This document shows positions 17,001 to 25,925 of a stretch of DNA of 35,654 bases, in pieces. A program made the position numbers and the translations under genes. Origin of the DNA: Acidobacteriaceae bacterium. Its GTDB lineage: Bacteria > Acidobacteriota > Terriglobia > Terriglobales > Acidobacteriaceae. Position 1 is the stretch's first letter, and each line of letters opens with the position of its first letter. The stretch covers positions 1 through 35,654 of the forward strand of contig JANWJB010000009.1 in the NCBI GenBank assembly GCA_025449575.1. Reading direction: 5' to 3'. The notes beneath the pieces are model-generated. The model had not been told where the DNA came from. It did not search any database and was given only the letters and a program-made list of their open reading frames with translations.

Positions 17001-20000
17001 GGATTTTGCCTCGCCCGCAGATCCCAGCGGCCTTCTTATTTGTTGAGGAAATCCCATGCACTCCAAACGGAAAGGTCGACTATGCGGCACTCGACGCGCT
17101 CCCCCTCGGATCCAGGAGCGCGAGCAGAGAGGCCCGTCTACCAATCAATGAAGTAGAGAGAATACTTCTTAATGACTTTAGAGATTTGCTCCACGCTGGT
17201 TCGGCTACGGTCGAAGACGATTTCTTCTTTCTTGGCGGGCACTCTCTGCTTGCGATGCAGCTTCTGTCGCGGATTAGAGCTTCTTTCGGTGTGACTCTAT
17301 CGGTCGCGGACATTTTTCAGAGCTCCACAGTAGAAGGCGTGGCTGCCCGCATCGAGGCTGCTGGTGGCACGCCGGTGCAGCCATCGCCCGAGCAGCAGGA
17401 AAGGAAAGGTGGTGTCTCGGTCGGGGAGCACAGGCTCTCGCGCGCGCAGCGTCGGCTATGGTTCCTCGATCAGATGGACCCCGGCAATCCCGTCTACAAC
17501 ATCTCTATTGCCCTCCGTCTTGAGGGCCGGTTCGATCGCATTGCCATTGAAGAAGCACTGCAAGAGATCGTCAACAGGCACGAGTCGCTGCGCACGCGGT
17601 TTCTGCAGAATGACGGCATTCCATATGCAGTGGTCGCAGACGCGCTCGAATTCTCTATTGATTTCATAGATCTGGGGTTGCTTTCTTCGGGGGCCTATGA
17701 AGAGAAGCTGAAGATGCTGATTTCCGCTGAATCTCAGCGTCCCTATGCGCTCGATCGAGGACCGCTTTTTCGCGTATCGCTCTATCGCAAGAGCGATCGC
17801 GCGTGCGTGCTCTTGCTGGGAATGCACCACATCATCTCGGACGGTTGGTCTATCGGCGTGCTTGCGCAGGAGCTTGGCCTCATCTACGACGCGAGAACAA
17901 AGAAGATGCCCTGTCCTTTGGCGCCGTTGGCGGTTCAGTTCCGCGATTTTGTCCAATGGGAGTCGGAGCAGGAGAGACTCTCGTCTGGTGAGGATCTGGC
18001 TTACTGGCGCAATCAGCTTGGCGGGGAATTACCGCTGCTTGAATTGCCTGCCGATCATCTCAGACCGCCCATGCAGACCTTTCGAGGACAGCGGATCTTC
18101 GCCGACATTGATGCGGAGCTTCATGCGAGACTTCAAAAAGTGGCGCGCGAGCATAACGCTACATTCTTCATGGTCTTGCTGGCCGCTTTCAGCGTGATAT
18201 TGCGGCAGTACACGCGCCAGGAGGACATTCTGATCGGCACGCCCACGGCGGGGCGCACGAAGAGCAGCTTCGAAGGCCTGATTGGATTTTTCGTAAACAA
18301 CCTGGTTTTGCGGGTCGATCTTGTGGGCAATCCCAGCTTTGCGGATTTGCTGCGCCGCGTGCGCGGTGTGGCGTTGGAGGCATTCGAGCATCAAAGTACT
18401 CCTTTTGATCAGTTGGTGGAGATACTGCATCCGGAGCGCACTCTCGATCGAAGTCCGATATTTCAGGTGCTTTTTGCGTTGCAGAATATGGCAATGCCGG
18501 ATCTGCAATTCGATGAATTGGAAATGAAGCCGTTGGAATTCGAAGGATTTCGGGCCCGCTACGATCTGGCGGTCGATATCTATCAGCGTGAGGATCAATT
18601 CCGGTGCAATTTCGAATTCAACACCGACATTCTTGAAGGGGCGACGGTTCAGCAGATGCTGCGGCATTACATGCGCATCCTGGAGATCGTTTGCGATAAC
18701 GCGGAACAAAAAATCGCCGACCTTCATCCGCTTGATGACGCCGAACGGCGTCAACTCATTCGCGATTGGAATTCCACCGAACAGCCCGCATCTGTGTATC
18801 CCACTGTACCGTCCTGGTTTCGAGCGCAAGCTCGCTGCACTCCGGAAGCAACCGCTCTTGAAATGGGGGATCGGTCGCTGACGTATGAGGAACTCAATGC
18901 CGAATCCGACCGAGTTGCTGCGGATCTACGCTCGCGTGGCGTTGGGCAAGGAACCATTGTTGGAATCTTCATCCATCGCAGTCCTGAGATGGTGATTGGG
19001 CTGCTGGGCATTCTTAAGGCCGGAGCAGCTTATCTTCCGCTTGATCCGGCTCTGCCTCCTCACCGAATTGAGTTCCTGCTTTCCGATGCGCAGGTTCCGC
19101 TGATTCTGACCCAACGCGAGTTGAGTGATACTTTGCCGGCTACGGCCGCGACGCTTCTGCCCATTGAAGAAATCGATAAGCGAAGCGCTGAGCCTATTCC
19201 CGACGATGTGTCCGGCTCGGACCTGGCCTATCTGATCTATACCTCCGGATCGACCGGCAATCCGAAAGGGACGGAGATTCAGCACGCAGCCTTGGTCAAT
19301 CTTCTGGGATCCATGCTGAAGGAGCCGGGCCTCAGGAAAGAAGATACTTTGGTCGCGATCACCACGATTTCGTTCGATATCGCAGGACTGGAGATATTTG
19401 GCCCATTGGTTTGCGGAGCGAAACTAAGGTTGGCTTCCAGGGAACAGACCGTCGATCCTAAGCTCCTCGCGGAACTGCTCGATTCGGCCGGCGCAACAGT
19501 TATGCAAGCCACGCCATCGACCTGGCGCATGCTCGTCGAATCCGGCTGGACGGGTAGGCCGGCATTACGCATGTGGTGCGGGGGCGAGGCGCTATCGTCC
19601 GATCTCGCCGAGAGCCTGATGGCGCGTGGCAGAGAGCTCTGGAATCTGTATGGTCCTACGGAGACGACGATCTGGTCATCGGCTCATCGCGTTCGTAGCG
19701 GCGAAGCTCAGATCCTGGTTGGACGCCCAATTGCAAATACCCAAATGTTTATTCTGGACGACAATCTGGAGCCGGTTCCGCTCGGCGTTGCTGGGGAGCT
19801 GTACATCGGAGGTGACGGAGTGGCGCGGGGATACTGGCAGCGCCCGGAACTTACCTCGAGCCGTTTTCTGCCGGCTCCTTTCGCTTTGGCCGGTGTTCGC
19901 AGAATGTATCGAACGGGCGACCTTGCACGTTATCGCCGCGACGGTCGAATCCAGTTATTGGGTCGAACAGACCATCAGATCAAGCTGCGTGGCCACAGAA

Positions 20001-20560
20001 TCGAGCTTGGCGAGATCGAGATTGCGATCGAACGGCACTCGGCCGTCCGCCAGGCCGTGGTGGTGTTAAGGGGGGAGGGTGCGGAAAGGCAGCTGGTCGC
20101 CTACATTCGCTTTGGAGAGACTTTAAACGATGCGGATCAGCTCCGATCCTGGCTGCGCCGGGTTTTGCCGGACTACATGGTGCCTTCCATTATCGTGCCA
20201 CTTGAAGAACTGCCGCTAACACCGAATGGCAAGGTCGACCGTAAGCGTCTGCCTATTCCACAAGCGATGTCGCGCGAACGGAACGTTGACTCCATTCCGG
20301 CCCGAAATCGAACCGAACAGAGACTAAGCGAGCTCTGGTCTGATCTCCTGCGCATCGAAAAGCCAGGCATCCGGGAGAACTTCTTCGATCTTGGCGGACA
20401 TTCTCTTCTACTTGTCCAGCTCCACGCTCAACTGAAACGTGAGTTCAACACCAATATTGCTGTTGTGGATCTGTTTCGTTATCCCACGATTGAAGCGCTC
20501 GCATCTCATCTGGACCACAGCGTTATGGCGGCCTCGTTGCCCGTAGGAGTAAATGTTTGA
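14039..20560 (+). CDS. NRPS, two modules: TubC-like docking domain - C - A - PCP - C - A - PCP
   Basis: N-term LIQMLSDLRLRGVVFSLDGEHLRCNAPKGIITPEIRDELAKRKQEIIGLL; C motifs VMHHIISDGWSVG and GMHHIISDGWSIG; A motifs CLMFTSGSTGKPKGV and YLIYTSGSTGNPKGT; PCP motifs FFLGGHSLLAMQL and FFDLGGHSLLLVQL. No epimerisation domain seen. Confidence 0.96.
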   Translation: MTSLIQMLSDLRLRGVVFSLDGEHLRCNAPKGIITPEIRDELAKRKQEIIGLLRASAEIRFSESHADASEFPLSSSQRRLWFIQKMDPQNPVYHIAFTMQMRGELRRDALENSLRILVDRHESLRTGFQEKAGKPVARIVEAKTWNPTFVDLSHMAPKDAEEEAKRRAVEEARLPFALERAPLIRAVLYRTANDHHSLLLVMHHIISDGWSVGVLAREIGVIYSALSAGTRPFLPPLTSRFADFVQWETDTVQRTSEVHLPYWLELLKGPLPPIQLSGGRRRPAVPSFRGRHASVTVDPSLREAVEKLCRMHDVTPFMFLLTVFKVLLYRYTGQSDIIVGTANSNRSREEFASVVGFFVDNLVLRSNLSGNPRFQDLLAQIRQMTHATYAHQELPFSLLMERLQPDRELSRNPLFQVAFVMQNAPLEPIEFPGLSIEAKPLDIGVSPMDLSVGAWPDGDGYRFDLEYCTDLFDEHFIHPFLAQYLNLLQQAVNDPEQHIENIPLVTERERRQLLVDWNATAHSYPSLPVHSVFEEFVRTRGNAAALTFDGGEYTYGELDRRANTIAAWLSERGVAPGSFVAVCAPGSPLGIAAFLGILKAGCAYFPLAPNDPPERLKGMLHDARTGVLLTTAELRHRLSSLEVPCVAVLGEISAGSSNVFAGPAVDPSDAACLMFTSGSTGKPKGVVIPHRSIGRLVRGTDYVRFASDEVFLQVSALTFDASTTEIWGALLNGSRLVLVESEQPSAEEIGRAIQICGVTTMVITAALFHYLVANHLEALTPLRQIVVGGDILSPTHVAQLLRKASHIHLVNAYGPTENGTITTTYKVSLESLGGGAIPIGRPIHNTSVFLLDANRELVPTGATGDLYVAGDGLAIGYLNAAAETKRAFVTLNFAETGSVRAYCTGDLARYRPDGVLEFLGRDDKQVKVHGHRLELGEVEEALLSIAGVRAAVVSMRTASDGSGNLVAYVVRETGVIARPRDLQFQLRRILPRPQIPAAFLFVEEIPCTPNGKVDYAALDALPLGSRSASREARLPINEVERILLNDFRDLLHAGSATVEDDFFFLGGHSLLAMQLLSRIRASFGVTLSVADIFQSSTVEGVAARIEAAGGTPVQPSPEQQERKGGVSVGEHRLSRAQRRLWFLDQMDPGNPVYNISIALRLEGRFDRIAIEEALQEIVNRHESLRTRFLQNDGIPYAVVADALEFSIDFIDLGLLSSGAYEEKLKMLISAESQRPYALDRGPLFRVSLYRKSDRACVLLLGMHHIISDGWSIGVLAQELGLIYDARTKKMPCPLAPLAVQFRDFVQWESEQERLSSGEDLAYWRNQLGGELPLLELPADHLRPPMQTFRGQRIFADIDAELHARLQKVAREHNATFFMVLLAAFSVILRQYTRQEDILIGTPTAGRTKSSFEGLIGFFVNNLVLRVDLVGNPSFADLLRRVRGVALEAFEHQSTPFDQLVEILHPERTLDRSPIFQVLFALQNMAMPDLQFDELEMKPLEFEGFRARYDLAVDIYQREDQFRCNFEFNTDILEGATVQQMLRHYMRILEIVCDNAEQKIADLHPLDDAERRQLIRDWNSTEQPASVYPTVPSWFRAQARCTPEATALEMGDRSLTYEELNAESDRVAADLRSRGVGQGTIVGIFIHRSPEMVIGLLGILKAGAAYLPLDPALPPHRIEFLLSDAQVPLILTQRELSDTLPATAATLLPIEEIDKRSAEPIPDDVSGSDLAYLIYTSGSTGNPKGTEIQHAALVNLLGSMLKEPGLRKEDTLVAITTISFDIAGLEIFGPLVCGAKLRLASREQTVDPKLLAELLDSAGATVMQATPSTWRMLVESGWTGRPALRMWCGGEALSSDLAESLMARGRELWNLYGPTETTIWSSAHRVRSGEAQILVGRPIANTQMFILDDNLEPVPLGVAGELYIGGDGVARGYWQRPELTSSRFLPAPFALAGVRRMYRTGDLARYRRDGRIQLLGRTDHQIKLRGHRIELGEIEIAIERHSAVRQAVVVLRGEGAERQLVAYIRFGETLNDADQLRSWLRRVLPDYMVPSIIVPLEELPLTPNGKVDRKRLPIPQAMSRERNVDSIPARNRTEQRLSELWSDLLRIEKPGIRENFFDLGGHSLLLVQLHAQLKREFNTNIAVVDLFRYPTIEALASHLDHSVMAASLPVGVNV

Positions 20561-23500
20561 TGAATTTGACCTCCGAAATCAATCGCCCCACGGGAGCCAC
20601 ATCTTCGGAATTCCCATCGGGTCCAGAGCGGTGGTCCGAAGGTATTGCCATCATCGGCATGAGTGCGCGCTTTCCACAGTCGCGCAACGTGGAGGAATTC
20701 TGGCGGCATCTGGTTGCCGGAGACTCCCTGATCGCGAACTTCAGCGCGGATGAACTTCGTGGGCGTGGGATTCCCGATGCGATGCTCGGCGACCCGAGCT
20801 ATATACGACGTGGCAATGTCATCGAAGATGCAGATCAATTCGATGCGGGCTTCTTCGGCTTCAGCCGCCGTGAAGCAGAAATCCTCGATCCGCAGCAGAG
20901 AATATTTCTCGAGTGTGCCTGGGAGGCATTGGAGAATGCTGGTCGCACCGCCGAGGGCGAGCGCGTGGGTGTTTTCGCAGGCGTTGGAATGAACACCTAC
21001 GTTCTCCAACTCCTTACAAACCCTGGCGTGTTGGCGAGCGTGGGCGAGTATCAGCTGATGCTGGCCAGCGAGAAGGACTATCTTGCCACGCGTGTCGCAT
21101 ATAAGCTCGACCTTCGTGGGCCGGCTCTTACCGTGCAGACTGCGTGCTCCACTTCCCTTGCGGCCGTACATCTTGCATGCTGCAGCCTCTTGAGTCACGA
21201 GTGTTCAATGGCGCTTGCCGGTGGGGCATCGATATCATTTCCGCAGGGAGTTGGCTATACCTATATCCCGGGCATGATTCTTTCACCGGACGGGTACTGC
21301 CGCCCATTTGACGAAAAAGCGGGAGGAACCGTACCTGGCCGCGGCGCGGGCATCGTCGTTCTGAAGAGATTGTCAGACGCAATTGCTGACGGAGATTCGA
21401 TCATTGCGGTGATCCGGGGCTCAGCCTGGAATAATGATGGAGCCGGCAAGGTAGGCTACACGGCTCCCAGCGTTGAAGGACAGGCAGAGGTCATACTGGC
21501 GGCGCATGCCTCGGCCGGCATCGATGGTGCGCGGGTGGGATATGTGGAGACGCACGGTACAGCCACAGAATTGGGAGACGCAATCGAAATCTCGGCACTG
21601 GCGCAGGTTTTCGCTGCGGAGGAGCGCAAGCGGCCCCTCGTGCTCGGCGCACTGAAGGCGAATATGGGGCATGCCGATGCGGCAGCGGGCATCGCCGGTT
21701 TGATCAAGGCTGCGCTCGCAGTACAGTCGGGACTCATTCCTCCCACTCCGTGGTTCAAAAATCCCAACCCGGCCCTCGGTTTCGAGAAGACCTCCTTTGT
21801 GGTTAGTTCTTCCGCAGTGGATTGGACGGATGAGCCGGAACGGTGGGCAGGCGTCAGCTCGTTCGGGATCGGCGGTACGAATGTACACGCCGTACTCAGC
21901 GGTGCCCCTGCGGCCGCAAGTAAGGAACCTGAACCGGCTCGGCCGCGCATCTTTCCTGTCTCGGCAAAGAGCACCTCGGCATTGAACACCGCCGCGGACC
22001 AGCTTTCGCGCCGGCTAACGGCAGACGCCTCTCTTTCGATTGATGACGTGACCACAACGCTGCAATTGGGGCGTCGTTCTTTCGCGTTCAGACGGGCAGT
22101 AGTGGCAGATAGCTGTGGTGAGGCTGCAAAACTTCTCGCAAAACCGTCCCGAAAGTTCGAAGCGGGAATCAATTTGGATCGCGATGTCATTTTCCTGTTT
22201 CCTGGTCAGGGGCAGCAATTTCCAGGGATGGTCGAAACCTTGTATCGCGAAGATGCGATCTTCCGAAGGACCGTCGATGCAGGGTGCAACATTCTGAAGG
22301 AACATGCAGGGCTCGATCTTCGCCAGTTCCTCGTGGACGGAGAGGCGACATTAGAATCATCCGCTCGTCTGCGAGATACACAGATTGCACAGCCAATGCT
22401 GGTGCTGGTGGAATACGCTTTGGCGCAGCGGTTGCGGTCCGTGGGAATAGAACCGGCCGGTTTGCTTGGTCACAGCCTTGGCGAACTGACCGCCGCTTGC
22501 ATAGCAGGTGTGTTCTCTTTTGAGGATGCTCTTCGACTGGCCGCCGAACGCGGCCGACTCATGTCGCAGACCCCGCCGGGAATCATGCTGGCTGTGCTGC
22601 TTCCTCCGCAAGAACTGGCTAGCTATCTCGATAACGGTCTCTGGATCGCCGCTGAAAACGGACCAAAACTGACAGTCGCATCAGGGCTCGTCGAAGCGGT
22701 GGAAGAGCTTGAACGCAGGTTGGCGGCAGAGAAGGTAGCAACGGTTCGTCTCGCTTCGAAAAATGCATTTCACACTCCGCTGATGGGTGAAGCCGCAAAG
22801 GCATTCCGGGGTGCCGTGGCCGCAGTTGATCGTCATGCGCCGAGCATCCCATGGGTTTCAAATGTGAGCGGCACCTGGATCGGCTCAACTGATGCACAGG
22901 ATCCGCAGTACTGGGCGAATCAAATTCTGTCACCGGTGCGCTTCACGCGCTGCCTGGCTACATTAGCTGAGCGCCGCAGGCTGCTGTTGGAGGCCGGGCC
23001 CGGCGAAGCTCTCATCGGAATAGCGCGACGGCAATTGTCTACCAGCGTGATGGTCCCTTCTGTAGGCGCGGAGGGTCATCGGGCAACGGACGCTGTGATT
23101 TTCCATCAGGCAGTAGCCACAGCGTGGGAATGTGGCATTTCCATCCAGTGGAAACGGTTCAACTATGAATCGAAGGCCCGGCGCGTTCCTCTGCCGACCT
23201 ATCCTTTCGAACGGCAGCGATACTGGATCGAGCGAGCTTCCACCGCTACTGATGTTGCGGCTTCGGCCCCGACACCCCTTCCACATGCTTCTTCCGCATC
23301 CGATAGCAATCCTTTGGCGAGGCGCGACGACATCTCGACCTGGTTTTATGCTCCGTTTTGGCACAGCACTCCGCCGGCCAGCATTGCTCTGCCGGCGCAA
23401 ACCAGGCCATGTGCGTGCTGGCTGGTGCTGGCCGGCGAAGATTCACTCAGCAACGCACTGGTTTCGGCTCTTCGCGCACAGGGCGCGAAGGTTATCTGTG

Positions 23501-25143
23501 TAAAAGTGGGTGAACGGTTTAGCTGGCAGGATGGAAACGCCGTCGTGAACCCGTCCAGTACGGCGGACATGAATCTGTTGTGGGAGCAGATAGGGACTTC
23601 CAAACTGCAACCAACGGGACTCTTGTATCTGCCCCGGCGCGAAGGCAATGAAGTCTCCTCCTACGATGTCATTCTTCAGATTCTCCAGACGGCTGGTCCG
23701 CAGCAAAGATATTTACGAAGGTTTGAATTCATCACGACTTCGGTCCAAAGTGTGAGCGGAGAGCCCATCCTAGATCCGGGAGGTGGGGAACTGCTTGGAC
23801 TCGCGGGTGCAGTTCGCGTCGAACTGGATGGTGCGGAGTGCCGGTGCATCGATGTCGAGAAGACTGAGGGCAATGTAGAACCGTTGCTGCAGATGTTGTT
23901 AGCAGAGTTGTCCGCGCATGGTGCGGGTCTCACGGTTGCATACCGGCGCGGACAGCGGTGGCAGAAGGGGTGGTCGCCGGCGCCTCTGAAAGAATGCGTT
24001 AAATCCCCATTTCGGCGTGATGGCGTTTATTTGATCACGGGCGGCGCAGGGGGCATTGGCTATGTTTTGGCCAGACACCTGCTTCAGCAATACGATGCCC
24101 GCGTGATTCTTGTCGGGCGCACCGTTCTCCCGCAGCGGGGTGAATGGGAAAGCTGGCTCGCTACTCACGAAGCAGACAACGCAACCTCCCGGCGTATTCG
24201 GAGAATGCAGGACCTGGACGGCGCCGGTGGAAAAGTGCTCTCCTTGGCAGCAGATGTCGCCGATCTTGATGCAATGAGGGCTGTGCTCGATCGAGCGCAA
24301 CAGCAATTCGGATCGCTTCATGGTGTGATCCACGCTGCGGGCATCGTGGGCGGGAGCAGGATATTATCCCAATCTGTCGACGACGCGCGCGCGGTTCGCA
24401 GGTCGAAGACGCAAGGCTCTCGCGTGCTCGCTGAATTGCTACTTGGCAGCAGCATCGATTTTCTCCTGTATTGTTCCTCGATTAGCGCAAACTTCCCAAC
24501 CCCTTCGCTGAGCGCCTATGCTGCCGCAAATGCATTCCAAAACAGTTTTGCCGAATACTGCCGCGAAGCCTTCAAAATTCCTGCATTTGCCATCGGGTTC
24601 GATACTTGGCGAGAAGTCGGGATGATGGCTGACATCGCAGTCCCCACGGGAATGGAGTCTTTCTACGACCAGATAAAGCGTCGTGCCATGACGAACCGGG
24701 AGGGACTTGAAGTCATCAATCGCGTCCTGGGGCAATGGCGGGGAGCACACATCCTTGCCAGTATTTCGGATCTCGATATGCTCGATAGCTCAGCTTCGGC
24801 CCCTTTATTGGAGTCAAGGAAGCCGAATGAGACAGTCCCAGTCGATTTGGGATCGACGGAACTGGCCGCTATTCTCGATATCTGGAAGGATCTTCTCGGC
24901 ACCGCTGATATTGCTCCATCGGATAACTTCTTTAACCTCGGTGGCCATTCGCTCATGGGGACAATGATGATCGCGCGAATTCGGGAGCGCTTGGGCGTTA
25001 CCCTCTCCTTGCGGAATGTCTTCGAGGCGCAAACGCCTGCGCGGCTGGCCGAACTTGTGCAGATTGTCAGCGAGAAACCAACTTCCGGAGAACTTCAGGA
25101 AGCATCGGAGGATACCGAGGAGCGCGAAGTTTTCGAGATCTGA
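20560..25143 (+). CDS. Type I PKS module: KS - AT - KR - PCP-like carrier domain
   Basis: KS QTACSTSLAAVH, VETHGTATELGDAIEI, ANMGHADAAAGIAGLIK; AT FLFPGQGQQFPGM, LLGHSLGELTAAC, SKNAFHTPLM; KR VYLITGGAGGIGYVLARHL...SAYAAANAF; carrier FFNLGGHSLMGTMM. ATG at 20560 overlaps upstream TGA (TGATG); the ORF track uses TTG at 20557. Confidence 0.95.
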   Translation: MNLTSEINRPTGATSSEFPSGPERWSEGIAIIGMSARFPQSRNVEEFWRHLVAGDSLIANFSADELRGRGIPDAMLGDPSYIRRGNVIEDADQFDAGFFGFSRREAEILDPQQRIFLECAWEALENAGRTAEGERVGVFAGVGMNTYVLQLLTNPGVLASVGEYQLMLASEKDYLATRVAYKLDLRGPALTVQTACSTSLAAVHLACCSLLSHECSMALAGGASISFPQGVGYTYIPGMILSPDGYCRPFDEKAGGTVPGRGAGIVVLKRLSDAIADGDSIIAVIRGSAWNNDGAGKVGYTAPSVEGQAEVILAAHASAGIDGARVGYVETHGTATELGDAIEISALAQVFAAEERKRPLVLGALKANMGHADAAAGIAGLIKAALAVQSGLIPPTPWFKNPNPALGFEKTSFVVSSSAVDWTDEPERWAGVSSFGIGGTNVHAVLSGAPAAASKEPEPARPRIFPVSAKSTSALNTAADQLSRRLTADASLSIDDVTTTLQLGRRSFAFRRAVVADSCGEAAKLLAKPSRKFEAGINLDRDVIFLFPGQGQQFPGMVETLYREDAIFRRTVDAGCNILKEHAGLDLRQFLVDGEATLESSARLRDTQIAQPMLVLVEYALAQRLRSVGIEPAGLLGHSLGELTAACIAGVFSFEDALRLAAERGRLMSQTPPGIMLAVLLPPQELASYLDNGLWIAAENGPKLTVASGLVEAVEELERRLAAEKVATVRLASKNAFHTPLMGEAAKAFRGAVAAVDRHAPSIPWVSNVSGTWIGSTDAQDPQYWANQILSPVRFTRCLATLAERRRLLLEAGPGEALIGIARRQLSTSVMVPSVGAEGHRATDAVIFHQAVATAWECGISIQWKRFNYESKARRVPLPTYPFERQRYWIERASTATDVAASAPTPLPHASSASDSNPLARRDDISTWFYAPFWHSTPPASIALPAQTRPCACWLVLAGEDSLSNALVSALRAQGAKVICVKVGERFSWQDGNAVVNPSSTADMNLLWEQIGTSKLQPTGLLYLPRREGNEVSSYDVILQILQTAGPQQRYLRRFEFITTSVQSVSGEPILDPGGGELLGLAGAVRVELDGAECRCIDVEKTEGNVEPLLQMLLAELSAHGAGLTVAYRRGQRWQKGWSPAPLKECVKSPFRRDGVYLITGGAGGIGYVLARHLLQQYDARVILVGRTVLPQRGEWESWLATHEADNATSRRIRRMQDLDGAGGKVLSLAADVADLDAMRAVLDRAQQQFGSLHGVIHAAGIVGGSRILSQSVDDARAVRRSKTQGSRVLAELLLGSSIDFLLYCSSISANFPTPSLSAYAAANAFQNSFAEYCREAFKIPAFAIGFDTWREVGMMADIAVPTGMESFYDQIKRRAMTNREGLEVINRVLGQWRGAHILASISDLDMLDSSASAPLLESRKPNETVPVDLGSTELAAILDIWKDLLGTADIAPSDNFFNLGGHSLMGTMMIARIRERLGVTLSLRNVFEAQTPARLAELVQIVSEKPTSGELQEASEDTEEREVFEI

Positions 25144-25156
25144 TCTCGAAAATTTC
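25130..25156. terminator. Inverted repeat at the 3' end of the cluster, candidate (bidirectional) terminator
   Basis: ttttcgagat-ctg-atctcgaaaa is a perfect 10-bp inverted repeat spanning the last PKS stop codon; extends to about 14 bp with gaag/tttc including one G-T pair. Lies between convergent genes. Confidence 0.5.
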
Positions 25157-25185
25157 AGAACGGACATTTTGGCTGGTCGGTCGGA

Positions 25186-25200
25186 CCTTTTACGAAAAGG
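25186..25200. terminator. Second short hairpin in the same convergent intergenic region
   Basis: ccttttacgaaaagg: 6-bp perfect stem with 3-nt loop. Confidence 0.3.
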
Positions 25201-25292
25201 CTCATGACATCGTCTTTCGCCTTCGCACAGCGGCGGGAGATCGAAAAGAATGACGCCACGCTGCGCTGATCCGAGGAACCGGCGACCGCGGC

Positions 25293-25925
25293 TCAGTCGA
25301 CCCGCACCGTTTTCCGCTTTTTCCGCCGCCGCCAAAGCAACCAAGCTACTCCGAGCACGGCCAGCACAGCCAGACCGGCGGTGAGCGTTTTGTTGTGCTT
25401 GGCCGCTAACTCGTGGAGGACGCCGACGATCTGTGGCCCGTATTCAATGGTGAGCCAAGCAGTCACCAGGTTGCGTAGCGTGCGGCCGGCAAAAACTGCC
25501 AGCAGGAATTTCGTCACCCGCATCTCGAAGACGCCCGCTCCGAAGACGAAAAGCTTCCATGGCGTCGGCGGTGGCAGTATGGAGGGGATCATTAGCGCGA
25601 GAAACTCTTGCCGCTCGAACCGGTGATTCAACCTTTCAAACTTCACGCGGTCAATACGTTTCATCAGGAACGCTTCGCCGCCGGCTCGCCCAATTCCATA
25701 GGGCACCAGGCCGCCGAGCGCTGAGCCGCAGGCGGCCAGCAAGACATAGAGGTAAAAGTGCTTGACGTCGTTCCAGATGTAGATAGCCACGATCGGATCG
25801 ATCGGGATGGGAATCGCAGCCGCGTCGGCAAAGGCCAGGCAGAGGATGCCGCCCATGCCGAGCGGCCTCAAAAGCGCCAGCAGCCACGTCTTGTATTTGG
25901 CGACGAGACTGAGAATTTTCTTCAA
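25293..25925 (-). CDS. DedA/VTT-domain (SNARE-associated) membrane protein
   Basis: Hydrophobic protein with AACGSALGGLVPYGIGRAGGEAFL and MIPSILPPPTPWKLFVFGAGVFEMRVTKFLLAVFAGRTLRN, typical of the DedA/YqaA-type family; TTG start overlaps upstream TGA. Confidence 0.82.
   Translation of the reverse strand: MKKILSLVAKYKTWLLALLRPLGMGGILCLAFADAAAIPIPIDPIVAIYIWNDVKHFYLYVLLAACGSALGGLVPYGIGRAGGEAFLMKRIDRVKFERLNHRFERQEFLALMIPSILPPPTPWKLFVFGAGVFEMRVTKFLLAVFAGRTLRNLVTAWLTIEYGPQIVGVLHELAAKHNKTLTAGLAVLAVLGVAWLLWRRRKKRKTVRVD

Noticed and set aside
21456-22190. 244-aa minus-strand ORF
   Set aside because: Antisense shadow of KS/linker coding sequence with Ser/Ala/Arg-rich composition.
24020-24560. KR stereochemistry call (A- or B-type)
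   Set aside because: Neither a clear LDD nor the usual Trp motif is visible; too ambiguous to call by eye.
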